From assembly GCF_000149955.1 (NCBI RefSeq), contig NC_030987.1, positions 3,689,138-3,753,137 of the forward strand: a stretch of DNA of 64,000 bases, written 5' to 3'. Source of the DNA: Fusarium oxysporum f. sp. lycopersici 4287 (taxonomy: Eukaryota; Ascomycota; Sordariomycetes; Hypocreales; Nectriaceae). This document shows, one piece after another, positions 45,515 to 58,150 of this stretch. The notes beneath the pieces are model-generated. The model did no database searches. It was not told the DNA's origin and was given only the letters and a program-made list of their open reading frames with translations. The translations under genes and the position numbers were made by a program. Position 1 is the stretch's first letter; every line of letters begins with the position of its first letter.

Positions 45515-46158
45515 TCAGGACTGCAACGTTAGATGTTTCCAAAAGAAGGTACCGCCCTTGAGTTCTCCATTTGGACTTAGACCATATTTTGGGATCTGGC
45601 CAAGCTCGACATAACCAAGCTTTTTATACACCTCTTCTGCTGGGCTTCCGGTCTCTGTGTCGAGAAGCTAAGCAGTTGTTAGCTACCGGGACTTACATGC
45701 CGAAGAGCTAACGTTAGTATAGTTACGATGGACATTGAACTTACCAGAATAGTTCGACCACGCTTGGTCGCTTCAGCTTCGAGGGCAGAAATCAAAGTTC
45801 TGGCACCACCTCGACCGCGAAAAGCTTTATGGACGAGAAGCTTTTCAACGACACCGCGGAATGGGCCAGTTTCTGAAGAGGGCATACTTAGCATGACAAC
45901 GCCCACCACATCGGAACCGTTCGGCCGAGTTCCGGGTTCGCAGTCGTTCAGGAGAATGAATATGAGCCGTTTTCCGTCTGCCACCTCTGCAATTCGCTCT
46001 TTCCACCAAGCAAGAAGTTTCTCGTGAGATAGGGGCGGGAGGAATTCTGCGATAGTTCGGTCGTGAGTGATACAGGAGGCATGAATGGCTGCAAGATAGG
46101 GTATCAGGTGCCCATGCTGCCCTGGTGAGAAGAGGGCCACTGTTCCTGAAGCTGTCAT
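45515..46158 (-). CDS. GNAT-family N-acetyltransferase
   Basis: Two exons: 46158-45745 and 45667-45515, with a 77-nt intron (GTAAGT donor, CTTAG acceptor), giving 188 residues from MTASGTVALFSPG. The acetyl-CoA-binding signature of the GNAT fold is VEKLLVHKAFRGRGGARTLI (V..L.V....RGRG.A..L). The strand-helix pair after the splice, LLDTETGSPAEEVYKKLGYV, is motif B, and PNGELKGGTFFWKHL closes the fold as in fungal and actinomycete small-molecule acetyltransferases. It would move an acetyl group from acetyl-CoA to an amine; the substrate is not predictable from sequence. No targeting signal is seen. Confidence 0.9.
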
Positions 46159-48317
46159 GTTGAGAATATCTTGTTGATTGGAAGAGCTTATGTCGAGAGT
46201 CTTGAGTTTAAGTGGTTCCAAGAGAGTAAGTTGTGTCTCAGTGTACAATGCTTCCTTATCATATAAGCATCTGCAGGATTGGAGACCATGTATCCAACCG
46301 CAATGGATATTTGAATTGATCAGTGAAATACCGGTCAACGCTGGTGTAGAAATTCTGTACAAGATTTATCAGAGGCTTGACTTGTTAGGCAACCCGATGA
46401 GGGGAGATAACTTATGGGTGATCCGATTTAGGAGCTCGAACCCGGTGCAAGCTAGTAGTAGTAGACTTACTTGAAGATTTTAAACTTGGGCTGATGGGCT
46501 CTCAAGTAAGCAGTTGAAGGTTAGAAAAATGTAGGAATTGTAAAGACAAAGTGTTGAGAAAAACAAGTCGGAGAATTTCGGCTCAGGGAGTTAAATGGTC
46601 ATGGATGTTAAAGAGACCTGAGCATCAAAACGTGACTGATTACCTGCCTTGCCTCTCCTTAGAGGTTAGGTTACTACAGTATTTAAGATGAGGTCTCTCC
46701 GTCCGTGTGAGTGTGATTCAGTGAACCAGAAAAAAAGTCGCCTTCTCCCCTGCAGCCACTGCAAGCTAAGGTAAACGCTGGGCTCGTGGATGCAAGGTTT
46801 GGGTTACAAGGTGCCCTAGCAAAGATGGAAGTTTACCAGCTTCCAGTTCCTGAGATGGTCCCCTCCATCAGTGGAGTTGCCCTGTAGTTACCGTCCCGGC
46901 GGGTAATTGCAGCAGCCCTGAAGGTACGGCAAGTTGCCTGGGCTGCGTGTCCAGTGGATTTTAGCGTTTAAGTTGACGGCTCCGCAACCCATCAAATCAA
47001 CCAACCCCGGTCGACTTAGTTAGCCAGCCAAGTTGGCTCTTTTACACCCTCAGAACGACTCTGGATTGGATCGAATCCTTTCACTCTCTGCGGAAGCAAT
47101 CGTGAAGAGGTTGCACGCCACGGTTGCCACAGATTGTCGGAATAAAATGGCGCATATACAAATCTGGCAGTTGAGAATTGCTTTTGCCTTTGCTGGTGGC
47201 TTCAAAACTGGTTGAGTTGACCGACGATCAAGGCTAACTAAGAGTTGAGGCCTGAAAGCTAGTAAATTCATGGATGGGTTGATGAAACGAGACGGGACGG
47301 GACGGATGGAGAACGGGAACTCTTCGTACTGTCTGTCCACTATATTCCTTGCAACTCCTTCGTACTGGTCCGTGGATAACATCGTGACAAAGTCCACTCT
47401 ATCAGCTCATCCTTCGGTGTTCAAACACCGAGTCATGGACACCTGTAGCTAATCCAGGACAATCACATTGTTAATCTCGGTTGCCGAAAACAGGCTGAGT
47501 GATCCATATCAGCGTTGATATCATAATCAGTTGACTGAGCTTATACCAGTTATAGTGTCTCACACAAGGAAGCATAACAGGCTATCACGGCTATTCATCT
47601 TTCGATGAGTTGTTGCAGGCCAAGAGGTTTCATCGGGTTTAAGCAGCAGTTCACACGAGCCCTTATACAGCTGGACATGCGAGTTCGGTAGATTTTTAGT
47701 TACTTGTCCCAATGGGTTGCCCTGCATTAGAGTCTTTTACCGGGGTTTGGTTTCGGCAGTCAAAGCTGTCAGTTCAGTAGGATGCTGTTTAGCGTGAATC
47801 AGCTTGAAAAGACATGAAACGAGAGTGATGGTCACTGTATAAATGCTCTGTGATTCACGTTTGCTTGTTGTTAGTTGTGTCGTTGCTGATTCTCTGAGTG
47901 AGTGTCTTGTCTGTTTATGTGCAACCCCGCAACTTGATGAATGTTCCAATGAAAATACGAAGCTTCCCTATTTGTCTAGAGCATTTAATTGATAACGCAA
48001 CCCTGATGATGTACCTATTTACGGCATCTCTCATTCATTGGCTCTCCGCATTCCATGGCCATCATCGGCGTCATCAGCTCCCCACTTGAGCTTCCAAGCT
48101 CAGCTGTCTTCTTACAATCCGTCAGCTTATCACTGTCGTGTGAGTAAAAACAACTCAGATTCTTACTTGAAATCTACTACTTCTTGGCTAGGTTGGTTTA
48201 TTCTTGACATATATCACTCATAGAACTGTTTTGAAAATCTTTATACATCTTCCGCTTGAGCCTCACCGCCAAGACCTTGGCTCGTTGAGGTATTAGTCCT
48301 CATCCTCGTCGTCCGAC
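46159..48317. other. Divergent intergenic region
   Basis: About 2.2 kb between the GNAT gene (-) and the phospholipase D gene (+). It holds their promoters; open frames of about 60-115 codons lack any support. No tRNA or repeat is confirmed. Confidence 0.45.
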
Positions 48318-51300
48318 ATGGATTTCCTTAAGAAGGTCGGCGAGCACGTCGAGAGCGTTTTGAACAAGAAGGATGATGACGATAAGCATGGCTCTCAATC
48401 ACAATCTCACAGCGGACAGAGTCAGCAGTCCCACGGACAAGATTACGGCTATAGTCAGTCTCAAGGACAAAGCCAGTACGGAAGTCAAGGTTATGGTCAA
48501 TCTCAAGGCCATGGCAGCCAAGGCTACGGAAATCAGGGATATGGCAATCAAGGTCCTTCTCAAGGCTATGGGCAGTCCCAGGGTTATGGACAGTCTCAAG
48601 GTCATGGCAACCAGGGCTATGGAGACTCAGGCTACGGCAACCAAGGTCCTCCTCAGAGCTATGGGCAATCTCAGGGTTATGGGCAGTCTCAGAGCTACGG
48701 GCAGTCCCAGGGCTACGGGCAGTCCCAAGGATATGGTAACCAAGGCCACGACAACCAGGGATACGGAAGCCAGGGCCATGGAAGCCAAGGCTATGACTCT
48801 CAAGGTCACGGCAACCAAGGCTATGGTTCCCAAGGCCCATCCCAGGGAGGCTATGACCGACCACCAAGCGATGGTCGCCCACAAGGTGGAAAGCAATCTC
48901 ACGACGATGACCACTCTCATGATGCTGCTGCACAATATCTCCAAAGACAGCAGGCAGTGAACCGATATCACTCATTTGCCTCAGAATCAAAAGGCAACGT
49001 TAAGTGGTACGTCGATGGTGCTTCATACTTCTGGGCCGTCTCCCAGGCCCTTGAGCGTAAGTCACAGCAACCCATAGTTTTTCTTCGATAATTACCTGAC
49101 ATGTCCATTTTAGAGGCGCAGGAAAGTATTTACATTCTTGATTGGTGGTTGAGCCCTGAGTTGTATCTTCGCCGCCCCCCTGCTAAGAACGAACAATACC
49201 GTCTGGATCGAATGCTCCAACAGGCCGCACAGCGCGGCGTCCAGGTTTACATCATCGTGTATAAGGAGGTCGAGGCAGCTTTGACCCTCAATAGCAGCCA
49301 TACGAGGACTGCTCTTGAAGCGCTGCACAAGAATATTCATGTCTTCCGGCATCCTGACCACTTGCCCACGGGTTACGACCTGCAGAGGGAATTGGGCAAG
49401 TCTATTAAGGCCTTAACTAACTTCGATCTTGCCAAAGCATCTGGAGATGCTATCAAGGCTGTCTATGGTACTGCTGATGGTGTTGTTCTGTACTGGGCGC
49501 ACCATGAGAAGCTCCTCGTCATTGACAACGGCAAGATTGGGTTTATGGGAGGACTGGATATGTGTATGGACTTTCCTGGCTTACTTAAAAGAAGAAATGC
49601 TAATTTGAAAACCTTTAGGCTTTGGAAGATGGGACACAAACAGTAAGTTTGTGTGCTATATAGCGGAACTTGTCACTCACTATCTCAACTAGGTCACCCC
49701 ATCGCCGACGCTCATCCCGGTAACTTAGATGCCATTATCTTCCCAGGACAAGACTACAACAATGCTAGGTATGTCTTATTTTCGAAATAAAGTTGAGAGT
49801 CATACTAACAAGTTTCCGCAGAGTCTACGACTTCGCTGATGTTAAGGACTGGGATCAAAACAAGCGTAAGTCATCCCTTTAATCGGAGTATTCCTTAAGG
49901 AAACCGTAACTGATTGGTTCTAGTCGACCGAACTAAGAGCTCGAGAATGGGTTGGTCAGATGTTGCTCTGAGCATGAACGGACCTATCACTCGTGACATG
50001 GTCGATCACTTTATCGACCGATGGTAAGCTGCCACAACTTCTAATTTGTCTATATGGTCCCTAAACATACGCAGGAACTTCATCTTTAAAGATAAATACA
50101 AGGAGAAGAACCCTGGCAAGTATCACAAACTCGAGCTGCCCCCACGAGATACCTCCGGTTCTGGAGATAGACGATCTAGAGGCGAGGATGATTACTTGGG
50201 TGGCTTAACACAGCAGTTTAGCCGTGGTATGGATAGACTGAGATCGTTTGGGGAACATGATGACCCTCATCGTGACCGTGGGCACAGATCTGAAGGTCGT
50301 GGTGACATCCCTCACATCCAGATGATTCGAAGGTGAGTTTACTTGCCTCTACCCTATTCTATGGGTTTTACGTGTATAAAACTTACTAATACGGCACAGC
50401 TGCGCTGAGTGGTCGTCTGGTCACCCTCTTGAGCGTTCGATCCAGAACGCGTACATCGACGCCATCAAGAACTCTAGGTTCTACGTTTACATTGAGAACC
50501 AAGTAAGTATACTTCTAGTCTCCTTTAGTTTTACAAGTATTTACTAACGAATCAGTTCTTCATCACCGCTACCGATGATAAGCAACGAGTTGTAAAGAAC
50601 AAAATCGGTGCTGCGTTGGTAGAACGAATTATCCGCGCTGACCATGAAGGAACACCATTTCATGTCTGGGTTTTGATGCCAGCCGTCCCGGCCTTTGCAG
50701 GAGACTTACAGGACGAGGGAGCTCTGGGAACCAGAGCCATCATGGAGTTTCAATATGACTCGATCTCGCGTGGTGGGTATAGTATCATCGAGAAGCTTCA
50801 GAAGGCAGGCATCCGAGATACAAGCAGGTACATTGGATTCTACAACCTCCGAAATTTCGATCGAATCAATACTTCCAAGACAATGGCTGATGCGGAAGCC
50901 CGAACTGGTGTGTCATACGAAGAGGCTCGAAAGGAGAGAGACCGTGAGTTGGGCGGTTACCCAGATGAGGGATCTGGAAGGGCAGCACGTGATCAGTACC
51001 AACAGAGTCGAGGCGACTTCTCAGGCTCACAAGGAGGTGACAACTATGAAAGCCGAGGTTATGGGGACCGGTCTCAGCGAGACGATTACCGGCAGGAGTC
51101 TCAGAGGGGCTACAACTCCCGACCAGACAGCAGACGCCAGGACGATGACTACCGTGGAGGTCACTCTGGGTCCAAATACAGACGCGATAGCGACAGTGAT
51201 GATGACCGCCGAGGTGGTAGCCACGGGAGACGACGTGACAGTGATAGCGACGATGACCGTCGAGGCGACAAGTACGGGCGTCGACCAGCACGAGATCCCT

Positions 51301-52559
51301 ATGCCCACCCTGGAGCCGATCCTCGATTTGAGTCTAGGCCCCAAGGATATTCTCAACAGGGATACGGACGTGATGATGATTACCGCGGTTCCTCGCAGCA
51401 AAGTTACGGCGGTCGAGGCGACTATGGAGGGCGGCCAGATGCAGGATATGGACGACCTGAGCGTAATCCTTATGAGCATCCTCAAGCTGACCCACGTTAC
51501 AGTGGGAGACAGGATTCTGATAGCTACGGCTCCCGCCGCGATGATCGTCCACAGTATGGTGAACACTCAAGCTCTTCCCGATATGACAGCCGACAGGAAC
51601 AACGTTACTCGGGCCACTCTGAATCAAGATATGATGACCGACCGCAGCGACAAGAGCAAGGAGGGTACTCTCAAGGGGGTCACTCCCAGGGAGGTGGCGC
51701 AGATTCATACCAGAGATACCAACAGGGGGCTAGCAAAGTTGGCGACAACACTCTCGACACTATCAGCTCCTGTTACATGGACAAAGGACCTAGAGTCACT
51801 GATCTACGCTGGGATGGCAATCCTGAAGACGAGATTAACGCTTTCGTTTCCGAGGAGTTGTACATTCACAGCAAGCTTCTCATCGTCGACGACCGCCTTG
51901 TTATCTGCGGTTCAGCCAACTTGAACGACCGTTCACAACTCGGCGATCATGATTCCGAGATCGCAGTCGTCATTGAAGACCCTACGCCTGTAGAGTCATA
52001 CATGAACGGACGTCCCTACACGGCCTCCCGCTTTGCCGCTTCTCTGCGCCGCTTCCTCTTCCGCAAGCATCTCGGCCTTGTTCCTGATCAACGGTGGGAC
52101 CAGCCAAATCGAAACTGGACACCCGTCGACCGAGACCCCAACGATTACGACTGGGGTTCTCCAGCCGATCATCTCGTCGTCGATCCGCTCAGCCCAGATT
52201 TCCAACGTCTCTGGACCAGCACCGCACGTGTCAACACCGAGACATTTGATCGAGCATTCCACCCTGTTCCCACCAATAGAGTTAGAACCTGGAAGGAGTA
52301 CGATACTTTCTTCTCTCAGTACTTCATCATACCTGGTAAGAAGGACCAAGATGTCAAGGCGGAGCTTAAGAAGGGCAAGGTTGAGTATGGTCACATTGTG
52401 AAATCCGAGTTCCCTGGTGGTGTGAGGGAGGTCAGGGAGTGGCTGTCGCGTATCCGTGGTACACTCGTCGAGATGCCTCTTGATTTCTTGGTTGATGCTG
52501 GAGACATCGCTAAGTCTGGTTTAACCCTCAACGATCTCACCAATTCTTTATATACTTAG
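48318..52559 (+). CDS. Phospholipase D with FUS-like low-complexity N-terminus
   Basis: Nine exons: 48318-49056, 49114-49563, 49619-49642, 49693-49768, 49822-49865, 49924-50023, 50075-50332, 50400-50502 and 50556-52559. Total is 3798 nt, 1265 residues; all joins keep frame. Two catalytic HKD motifs are present: [17 protein letters not shown] (about residue 376) and [20 protein letters not shown] (about 1036). Between them [14 protein letters not shown] and the [18 protein letters not shown] region match eukaryotic PLD that hydrolyses phosphatidylcholine to phosphatidic acid. PX and PH domains of Spo14-type enzymes are absent; residues about 20-215 are a Gly/Tyr/Ser/Gln repeat instead. A second insertion (about 722-996) is rich in Arg, Asp, Ser and Tyr. 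Exon 3 is only 24 nt and encodes FGRWDTN. The C-terminus covers [20 protein letters not shown]. Confidence 0.93.
48450..48845 (+). repeat. Coding repeat, GYGQSQ-type units
   Basis: Degenerate tandem repeats of 12-18 bases encode [18 protein letters not shown] and related units inside exon 1 of the phospholipase D gene. Unit order is irregular, which suggests growth by slippage followed by divergence. Confidence 0.85.
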
Positions 52560-53010
52560 CTACCTTAATTATAGCCTAAGCCGCCTCTACTATCCTGAAG
52601 AGCCATGGTGCTCTTCCCTGACATAGACTAATGTGTTAGGTCGTACGACCATAGTGTGAAGTGTCTTATAAGAGTCAAGTATAGATGCGACAAGAGGCAA
52701 GAGAAAAGAGTCAAAACAAGAGGTCACTGCATCAGCACGTTTCAAGCACATAGGTTGATCAAAGGTAGGACAGACCGCGACATGTACGCAAGCGTGGTAT
52801 TCCCGCATCAGCTCAATCAGTATACAGTAACACGCAATCTAAATAAATAGATATCAGACCCAAAACTCCGCAATTTATCAACACATGACAATAGCAAATC
52901 CTGTTGTGAACCCATTCCAATAACCCCTGTCGATTTGCATTGACATGTATCAGTCCAATTTTCTCTTCTCCCCTTTCCGCTCAATAGCGGTGGTTTCACA
53001 GCCTGCAAGT
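52560..53010. other. Convergent 3' regions of phospholipase D and PDI genes
   Basis: About 450 bp with no coding support. Confidence 0.5.
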
Positions 53011-55397
53011 CTAGTCAGACTTGTCATTGCCGTTCTGTCCCAGAAGGCCATCCTTGAGGCCAAGGGAGTCGTCCATGCGGAAGAAAGTGCCGCGAGACCG
53101 TCTGGTACGGTTGCGGATCCAAGAGTAGAGACCAAAGCCAACGGCAATGACAAATCCCATTGACAGGAATGGGTGGTCGACAAAGTTCATCTTGATGTCG
53201 AAGAAGAACTTGGCGAAAGTACCGATGGTGTACTTGGGAGAGATTGGGTTGGGGCCATAGACAATCTTGTCAAGAGTGTCCATGATAGAGGTATGGCTAA
53301 CCATGATCTGGTTACCTGTAGGGGTAGTGTCCCAGAATTGATGCCGCTATGAATCTGTTAGTATAGTCAATCGCGATGAATATATAGATATCTTACGTCT
53401 TCCTCGTTGATGATGATACGCTCGCCATCTCGTACGTCGATGTTGTAGGTTGTGGCAATCCACCTCTGCCAGAAGATACCATCAACCCAAGCGAAGCCAA
53501 CCTCCTTACGACGGGTAGAGTCCATATCAATCTTGATGGCCTTGGCATTACGAAGGGCACGCTGATCGTCACGGCTCTGGGCCTCCTCGATTCTCATCTG
53601 CTTAGCATCTCGGAGCTTCTTACGCTCAAGCTGGAATTCCTGCACCTGGCGATCAACCCACTCGTTGGCGGCGTTCTTGAGCTCTGAGATGGAATTTTGT
53701 AGGCGGTCCTCGTCATTGCGGTTCAGAATTGCAAGCACAACCAGCTTGTGGCTCATGATCTGCTTGGCGTTAATGGCAGTCATCTCAGGAACAAGCGGGA
53801 GCCAAGTAGACTTCATCCAGGAGACCAAAGAATCGACGTCTCTCATCTCATCAGGAGTGATAGGGGTGTAGTAAGTAGCACGGCCCTCGCGAGAAACCAG
53901 AAGTCTGGGCCAAGTTGTGATCTTGAATCGAGTGCAAAGCTCAGGGTCACTTGTCTTGACAATCTTGCCCCGCCCAATGAGGTTGAGAGGTAGGGCGTCC
54001 AGTGCCTTGAAGTCCTCGGTAGTAGTGGCATGATCGTAGAAGTAGACAAAGAGAACCTCCTCGGTCTTCTCAAGCTCGTTAAAACTCTCGGCATCAACAT
54101 CAATAACGCCACCAGCAACCTCAAGAGCACCCTCGGCGTATGCAACAAAATCACCAACTCCACGAAGACCCTTGTATTCAGCCTTTTCGGCGCCTGTGAC
54201 GAAATAGATGGTAGGGAATGCCTTGACACCCATCTGTGTGCAAAGCTTGTGATCCGCCTCGCAGTTGACCTCACCAATGTTGAGCTTTCCTTGCATGTTC
54301 TTGGCTAACTGCTGCCATGTAGGGGCCATAGCCTTGCAGTGAGAGCACCAAGGCGCATAGAACTTGATAAACCAGGGATCCTTCGAGCTTGTGACCAACT
54401 TGTCGAAGTTTTCAGGAGTCAGAGGCACGCTTGTACCCTCCAAATTGTACTTAGGAGTGGTATCCTTGGGCTTGGTCTTCTTCAGCATCTGGCCTGTGCT
54501 GGGAACCTTCCAATCAGCGCCAAACGTGTTCTTGTTTTCGTCCTTAGCAGCAGCAGATTCCTCGGGCTTCTTCTCGGTTGATTCGGTCTTGTCAGATTTC
54601 TCTGCATCCTTGGGTGACTCGGTAATGTCATCAAGAGACTTGCCCGCATTTTTACCGGCTGGCTCCTCGACCGGCTTTTCAGCAACGACGTCGAGGGGTT
54701 TCTCGGCATTAATCTCTTAGGTTTGACATATGGACTTAGTAAAGGCTACATGCGGTCCTAGAGTGGTGGAAAGCTAAGCTGAAGATTTGCCTGAGGCATA
54801 AAGATGATGGTCAGTTGGTTCTGGTCTTTCAACCCTCATGAGCTACTTGATCAACCAAGAGGTTTCTACAAATGCACAACACAACACAACAAGGGCATCG
54901 ATAGGACGGTATGTGCCTATATTCCACGCAGCGTGTCGAGCACCTTTCCATCTTCGTAGAGGATCGTTGTCGGGTATGACTGAATGTTGTGGTCCATACA
55001 GAAATCATAGTAGGCAACGCAATTCACCGTGCCGAATGCGAAATCGTAGTACTTTGTGAAAGTGTCATCCGGGTTATCGGTCGGGGGCTTTGAGGTGTAG
55101 TAAAATTCGTAGAGTGTCTGGAAAGTTGGAGCAAATCTCGTGCAGTGCTTACAGTAGGGACTGATAACTCATAAGCATCCGAACCACACTCTTACCCAGC
55201 TCAACATACCTGTAATGCTTGACCATCCAAAACTTATTCTTCTTTGTTTCCTCCTCCCAGTTTGATGGTGTGAGCTCCTTGAATGGCGGTACGGCCTTTC
55301 CATTGAAAGTCGTAGGATCGGTCACCGGGTTCCTCTCCTCTTCGGCCAGAGCTACAGCTGACAGCCCAGCGAGGATCGCAAGAGGCGAGAAGCGCAT
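53011..55397 (-). CDS. Transmembrane protein disulfide isomerase (EPS1/TMX-like)
   Basis: Exons: 55397-55210, 55160 to about 54928, about 54715-53397 and 53346-53011. Introns 1 (49 nt) and 3 (50 nt, with TACTAAC branch) are clear; intron 2 is a guess (GTGGAA donor at 54927, CCTAAG acceptor). About 690 residues. A signal peptide (MRFSPLAILAGLSAVALA) leads to a first thioredoxin fold with SPYCKHCTRF, a Lys/Glu-rich linker, and a second fold with APWCSHCKAMAPTW. After further thioredoxin-like sequence come a coiled segment and, in the last exon, a membrane helix (MGFVIAVGFGLYSW) with an Arg-rich cytosolic tail, and no HDEL. This matches fungal ER membrane PDIs that form disulfides or assist membrane-protein quality control. 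The first fold appears to end early at DTLRG; see the finding. Confidence 0.85.
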
Positions 55398-56294
55398 GTT
55401 GGGCTAGTCGCGCCAAGGTATTATGCTTGGAGTAACTTGGGCTTGTATTGTAGAGACCGCACGTCGCAAACGATCGAAGTATATATCGAGGCCGTAACCG
55501 TATCAGAGAAGCAAGGTCAAGCCAGGTTAGGCAGTAGAGCGAGCAATTAGCGACTGGCGATCATATAGGGTGAGGCTGAGGAGCTGAAGGTGTGAGATAC
55601 GGAAAAGAACAAGAAGGAAACGATCAGAAAATCAATCACACAATCACGCTCACCAGGCGCAAAAGGAGATGATGCTGATGAGGGGCAAAAAATGAGAATA
55701 GACAAGATAGGAAGAGGATAATAAAGGAGGACAAAAGAGTCGCTATTCAGGAGGCGCATTCGATTCGAGAACACGTTCCGTATGGGAATTCGACGCCACG
55801 CCACAGGGATACCTAGAGGGAGAGGCCCTTGCTCAGCCACTCCACTCTAAATTGGGACACTTGCCTTTGTTTGGTTTGGGGTGTTTTTTGTTACAGGTGA
55901 CGGAGAACATGTCTATGATAGTTATTGCCGTATAAATTTACCAATGGTAGCATTTGACAGGACATAAACAGAGCTACACAATTCTCAATCAGAACAATAT
56001 ATAGGTACCCCATTCTCTATCTCTCCAACCTTTGCAGTGAGTGATTGGTGCCGATTGCCTACCTAGAGCATAAGATGTCCCGCTCACTCTGATCAACGAC
56101 AAGGAAGGAAGCAGCCTAGACGGGTCAGACACTAACTACCTCCATCAGGACAATCAAATTGAATCTCAACTTCTTCTCTTCACAACTCAATCTTCAGTAT
56201 CAAAAAACTTTGAGCAGGACATTGACATCTGTTTCACTTTCAAGGAATTTCTCCGACATACACAGAACAATTTATTTCCCGACCTCGTACATAC
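55398..56294. other. Divergent intergenic region between PDI and TDP1
   Basis: About 0.9 kb holding both promoters; no additional gene seen. Confidence 0.5.
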
Positions 56295-58150
56295 ATGACG
56301 ATTGCTTCGCAAACACCTTCTCGACTGATCTCGAGCTTCTCAACTAGCCCTTGCTGGGGCATTGTATCAAGAAACTACCCGCAAATCAATCTCACGCCCA
56401 TATGTCAGGGTCTTCTTCCAGCAGCAACATCGACAGGTTCGTTCAGCAGACCTACACAAACTACCACAATGAATCGTCCGGTCAAACGCCAGCGAATGGA
56501 GGAGCCTGATGCCCAAACACCAGAGTCACTGCAGCGTTCTATAAGCCCCCCTAAAAAGAGGGACAGAAAATCAACTGTTGTGAAGTCCCCGTGGCAATTG
56601 ACTTGGATCCGTGATCTCCCAGAGGGTGACAACCAAGATGCCGTGACTCTTAAGGACCTCCTCAGCGATCCTCTCATTTCAGAGTGTTGGGAGTTCAATT
56701 TCCTACACGATATCCCGTTTCTCATGAACTCCTTTGACCCCGACACACGCCACCTCGTCAAGGTGCACCTAGTGCACGGCTTCTGGAAGCGTGAAGATGC
56801 GAATAGGATAGCGTTGGAGGTAAGTAGAATGTGGTTAGGCCTTGAAACTGAAGATTCTATTAAAAAGTTAGAGTGGTATGTCTTCACTTACTAACTCTTT
56901 TATAGAACGCAGCTTCTGAATTTGACAACATCAAAACCCATATTGCACCAATGCCAGAAATGTTCGGGACACACCATTCCAAAATGATGATTCTGTTCAG
57001 ACATGATGACACTGCTCAAGTCATCATCCATACTGCTAACATGATCCCCAAGGACTGGACCAACATGTCCAACGGCGTCTGGAAATCACCTTTACTCCCT
57101 AAACTATCAGGTGCACAGAACTTTCAAGCTTCACCAGAAGATCATCCTGTTGGAAGCGGACAACGCTTCAAAATCGATCTTCTCAACTACTTGAAGGCCT
57201 ATGACAGGCGTAAGATCATCTGCAAACCACTAACCGATAAGCTTACACATTATGACTTCGCAAGTATCAAAGCTGCACTAGTTGCGAGTGTACCGGGAAA
57301 GCACGACGCCCGGGATATGTCGGAAACTTCCTGGGGCTGGGCGGCTCTGAAAAGGTGTCTGCAACATGTACCATGCCAAGATCACGGTGACTCAGATATT
57401 GTTGTACAAGTTTCTTCTATTGCTACTCTGGGTGCAAAGGATGATTGGCTACAAAAGACTCTTTTTGAGCCTTTGACTCGTTCTAAAAACCCAGGCCTTG
57501 GCCGGCCCAGGTTTAAGGTTGTCTTTCCTACAGCTGATGAGATCCGGCGATCCTTAGACGGATATGCGTCAGGGGGTTCCATACATACCAAGATCCAGTC
57601 ATCACAGCAGGCAAAACAATTGGAGTACCTTCGCCCAATTTTCCATCATTGGGCCAATGACTCACCCCGTGGTGCTAGTGAGTCTAACCTCTACGCAGTC
57701 CTTGGACTTTTTGCCTAATGGTTCACAGAACTTCCCGAAGACACCCCTTTGCGAGATAGTGGCCGCAAAAGGGCAGCACCGCATATCAAGACGTACATTC
57801 GGTCAAACAAATCGTCTATAGACTGGGGTCTTTTGACGTCAGCTAATATTTCAAAACAAGCTTGGGGCGAAGCAGCCAGACCAACAGGCGAAATGCGTAT
57901 TGCATCATGGGAGATTGGTGTCTTGGTATGGCCAGAATTGATAGAACAAGACTCAATCATGGTAGGCACTTTCAAGACCGACATGCCGGAAAATACACCA
58001 AGTACAGGCGAAAAGGATGGATGCAAATCGATAGTTGGGTTGCGAATGCCGTACAACACTCCACTACAACGTTACGCAAGCGAGGAGATACCATGGGTTG
58101 CGTCAATGTCCCATCCAGAGCCTGACTGGGCGGGTCAGACTTGGATTTAA
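56295..58150 (+). CDS. TDP1: Tyrosyl-DNA phosphodiesterase 1
   Basis: Three exons: 56295-56819, 56906-57677 and 57729-58150 (introns of 86 and 51 nt). The first ATG gives 572 residues; the ATG at 56469 (MNRPVKRQRMEEP, good context) gives 514. The two HKD-like catalytic motifs are visible: GTHHSKMMILF and, later, GGSIHTKIQSSQQ, with LLTSANISKQAWG after the second. SPWQLTWIRDLPEGDNQ and the ending WVASMSHPEPDWAGQTW are also characteristic. Tdp1 removes topoisomerase I peptides and other adducts from DNA 3' ends. The PVKRQR and PPKKRDRKS clusters look like nuclear signals. The extra N-terminus in the long form is hydroxylated and poor in acid residues, possibly a mitochondrial leader, which is unproven. 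Confidence 0.94.
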
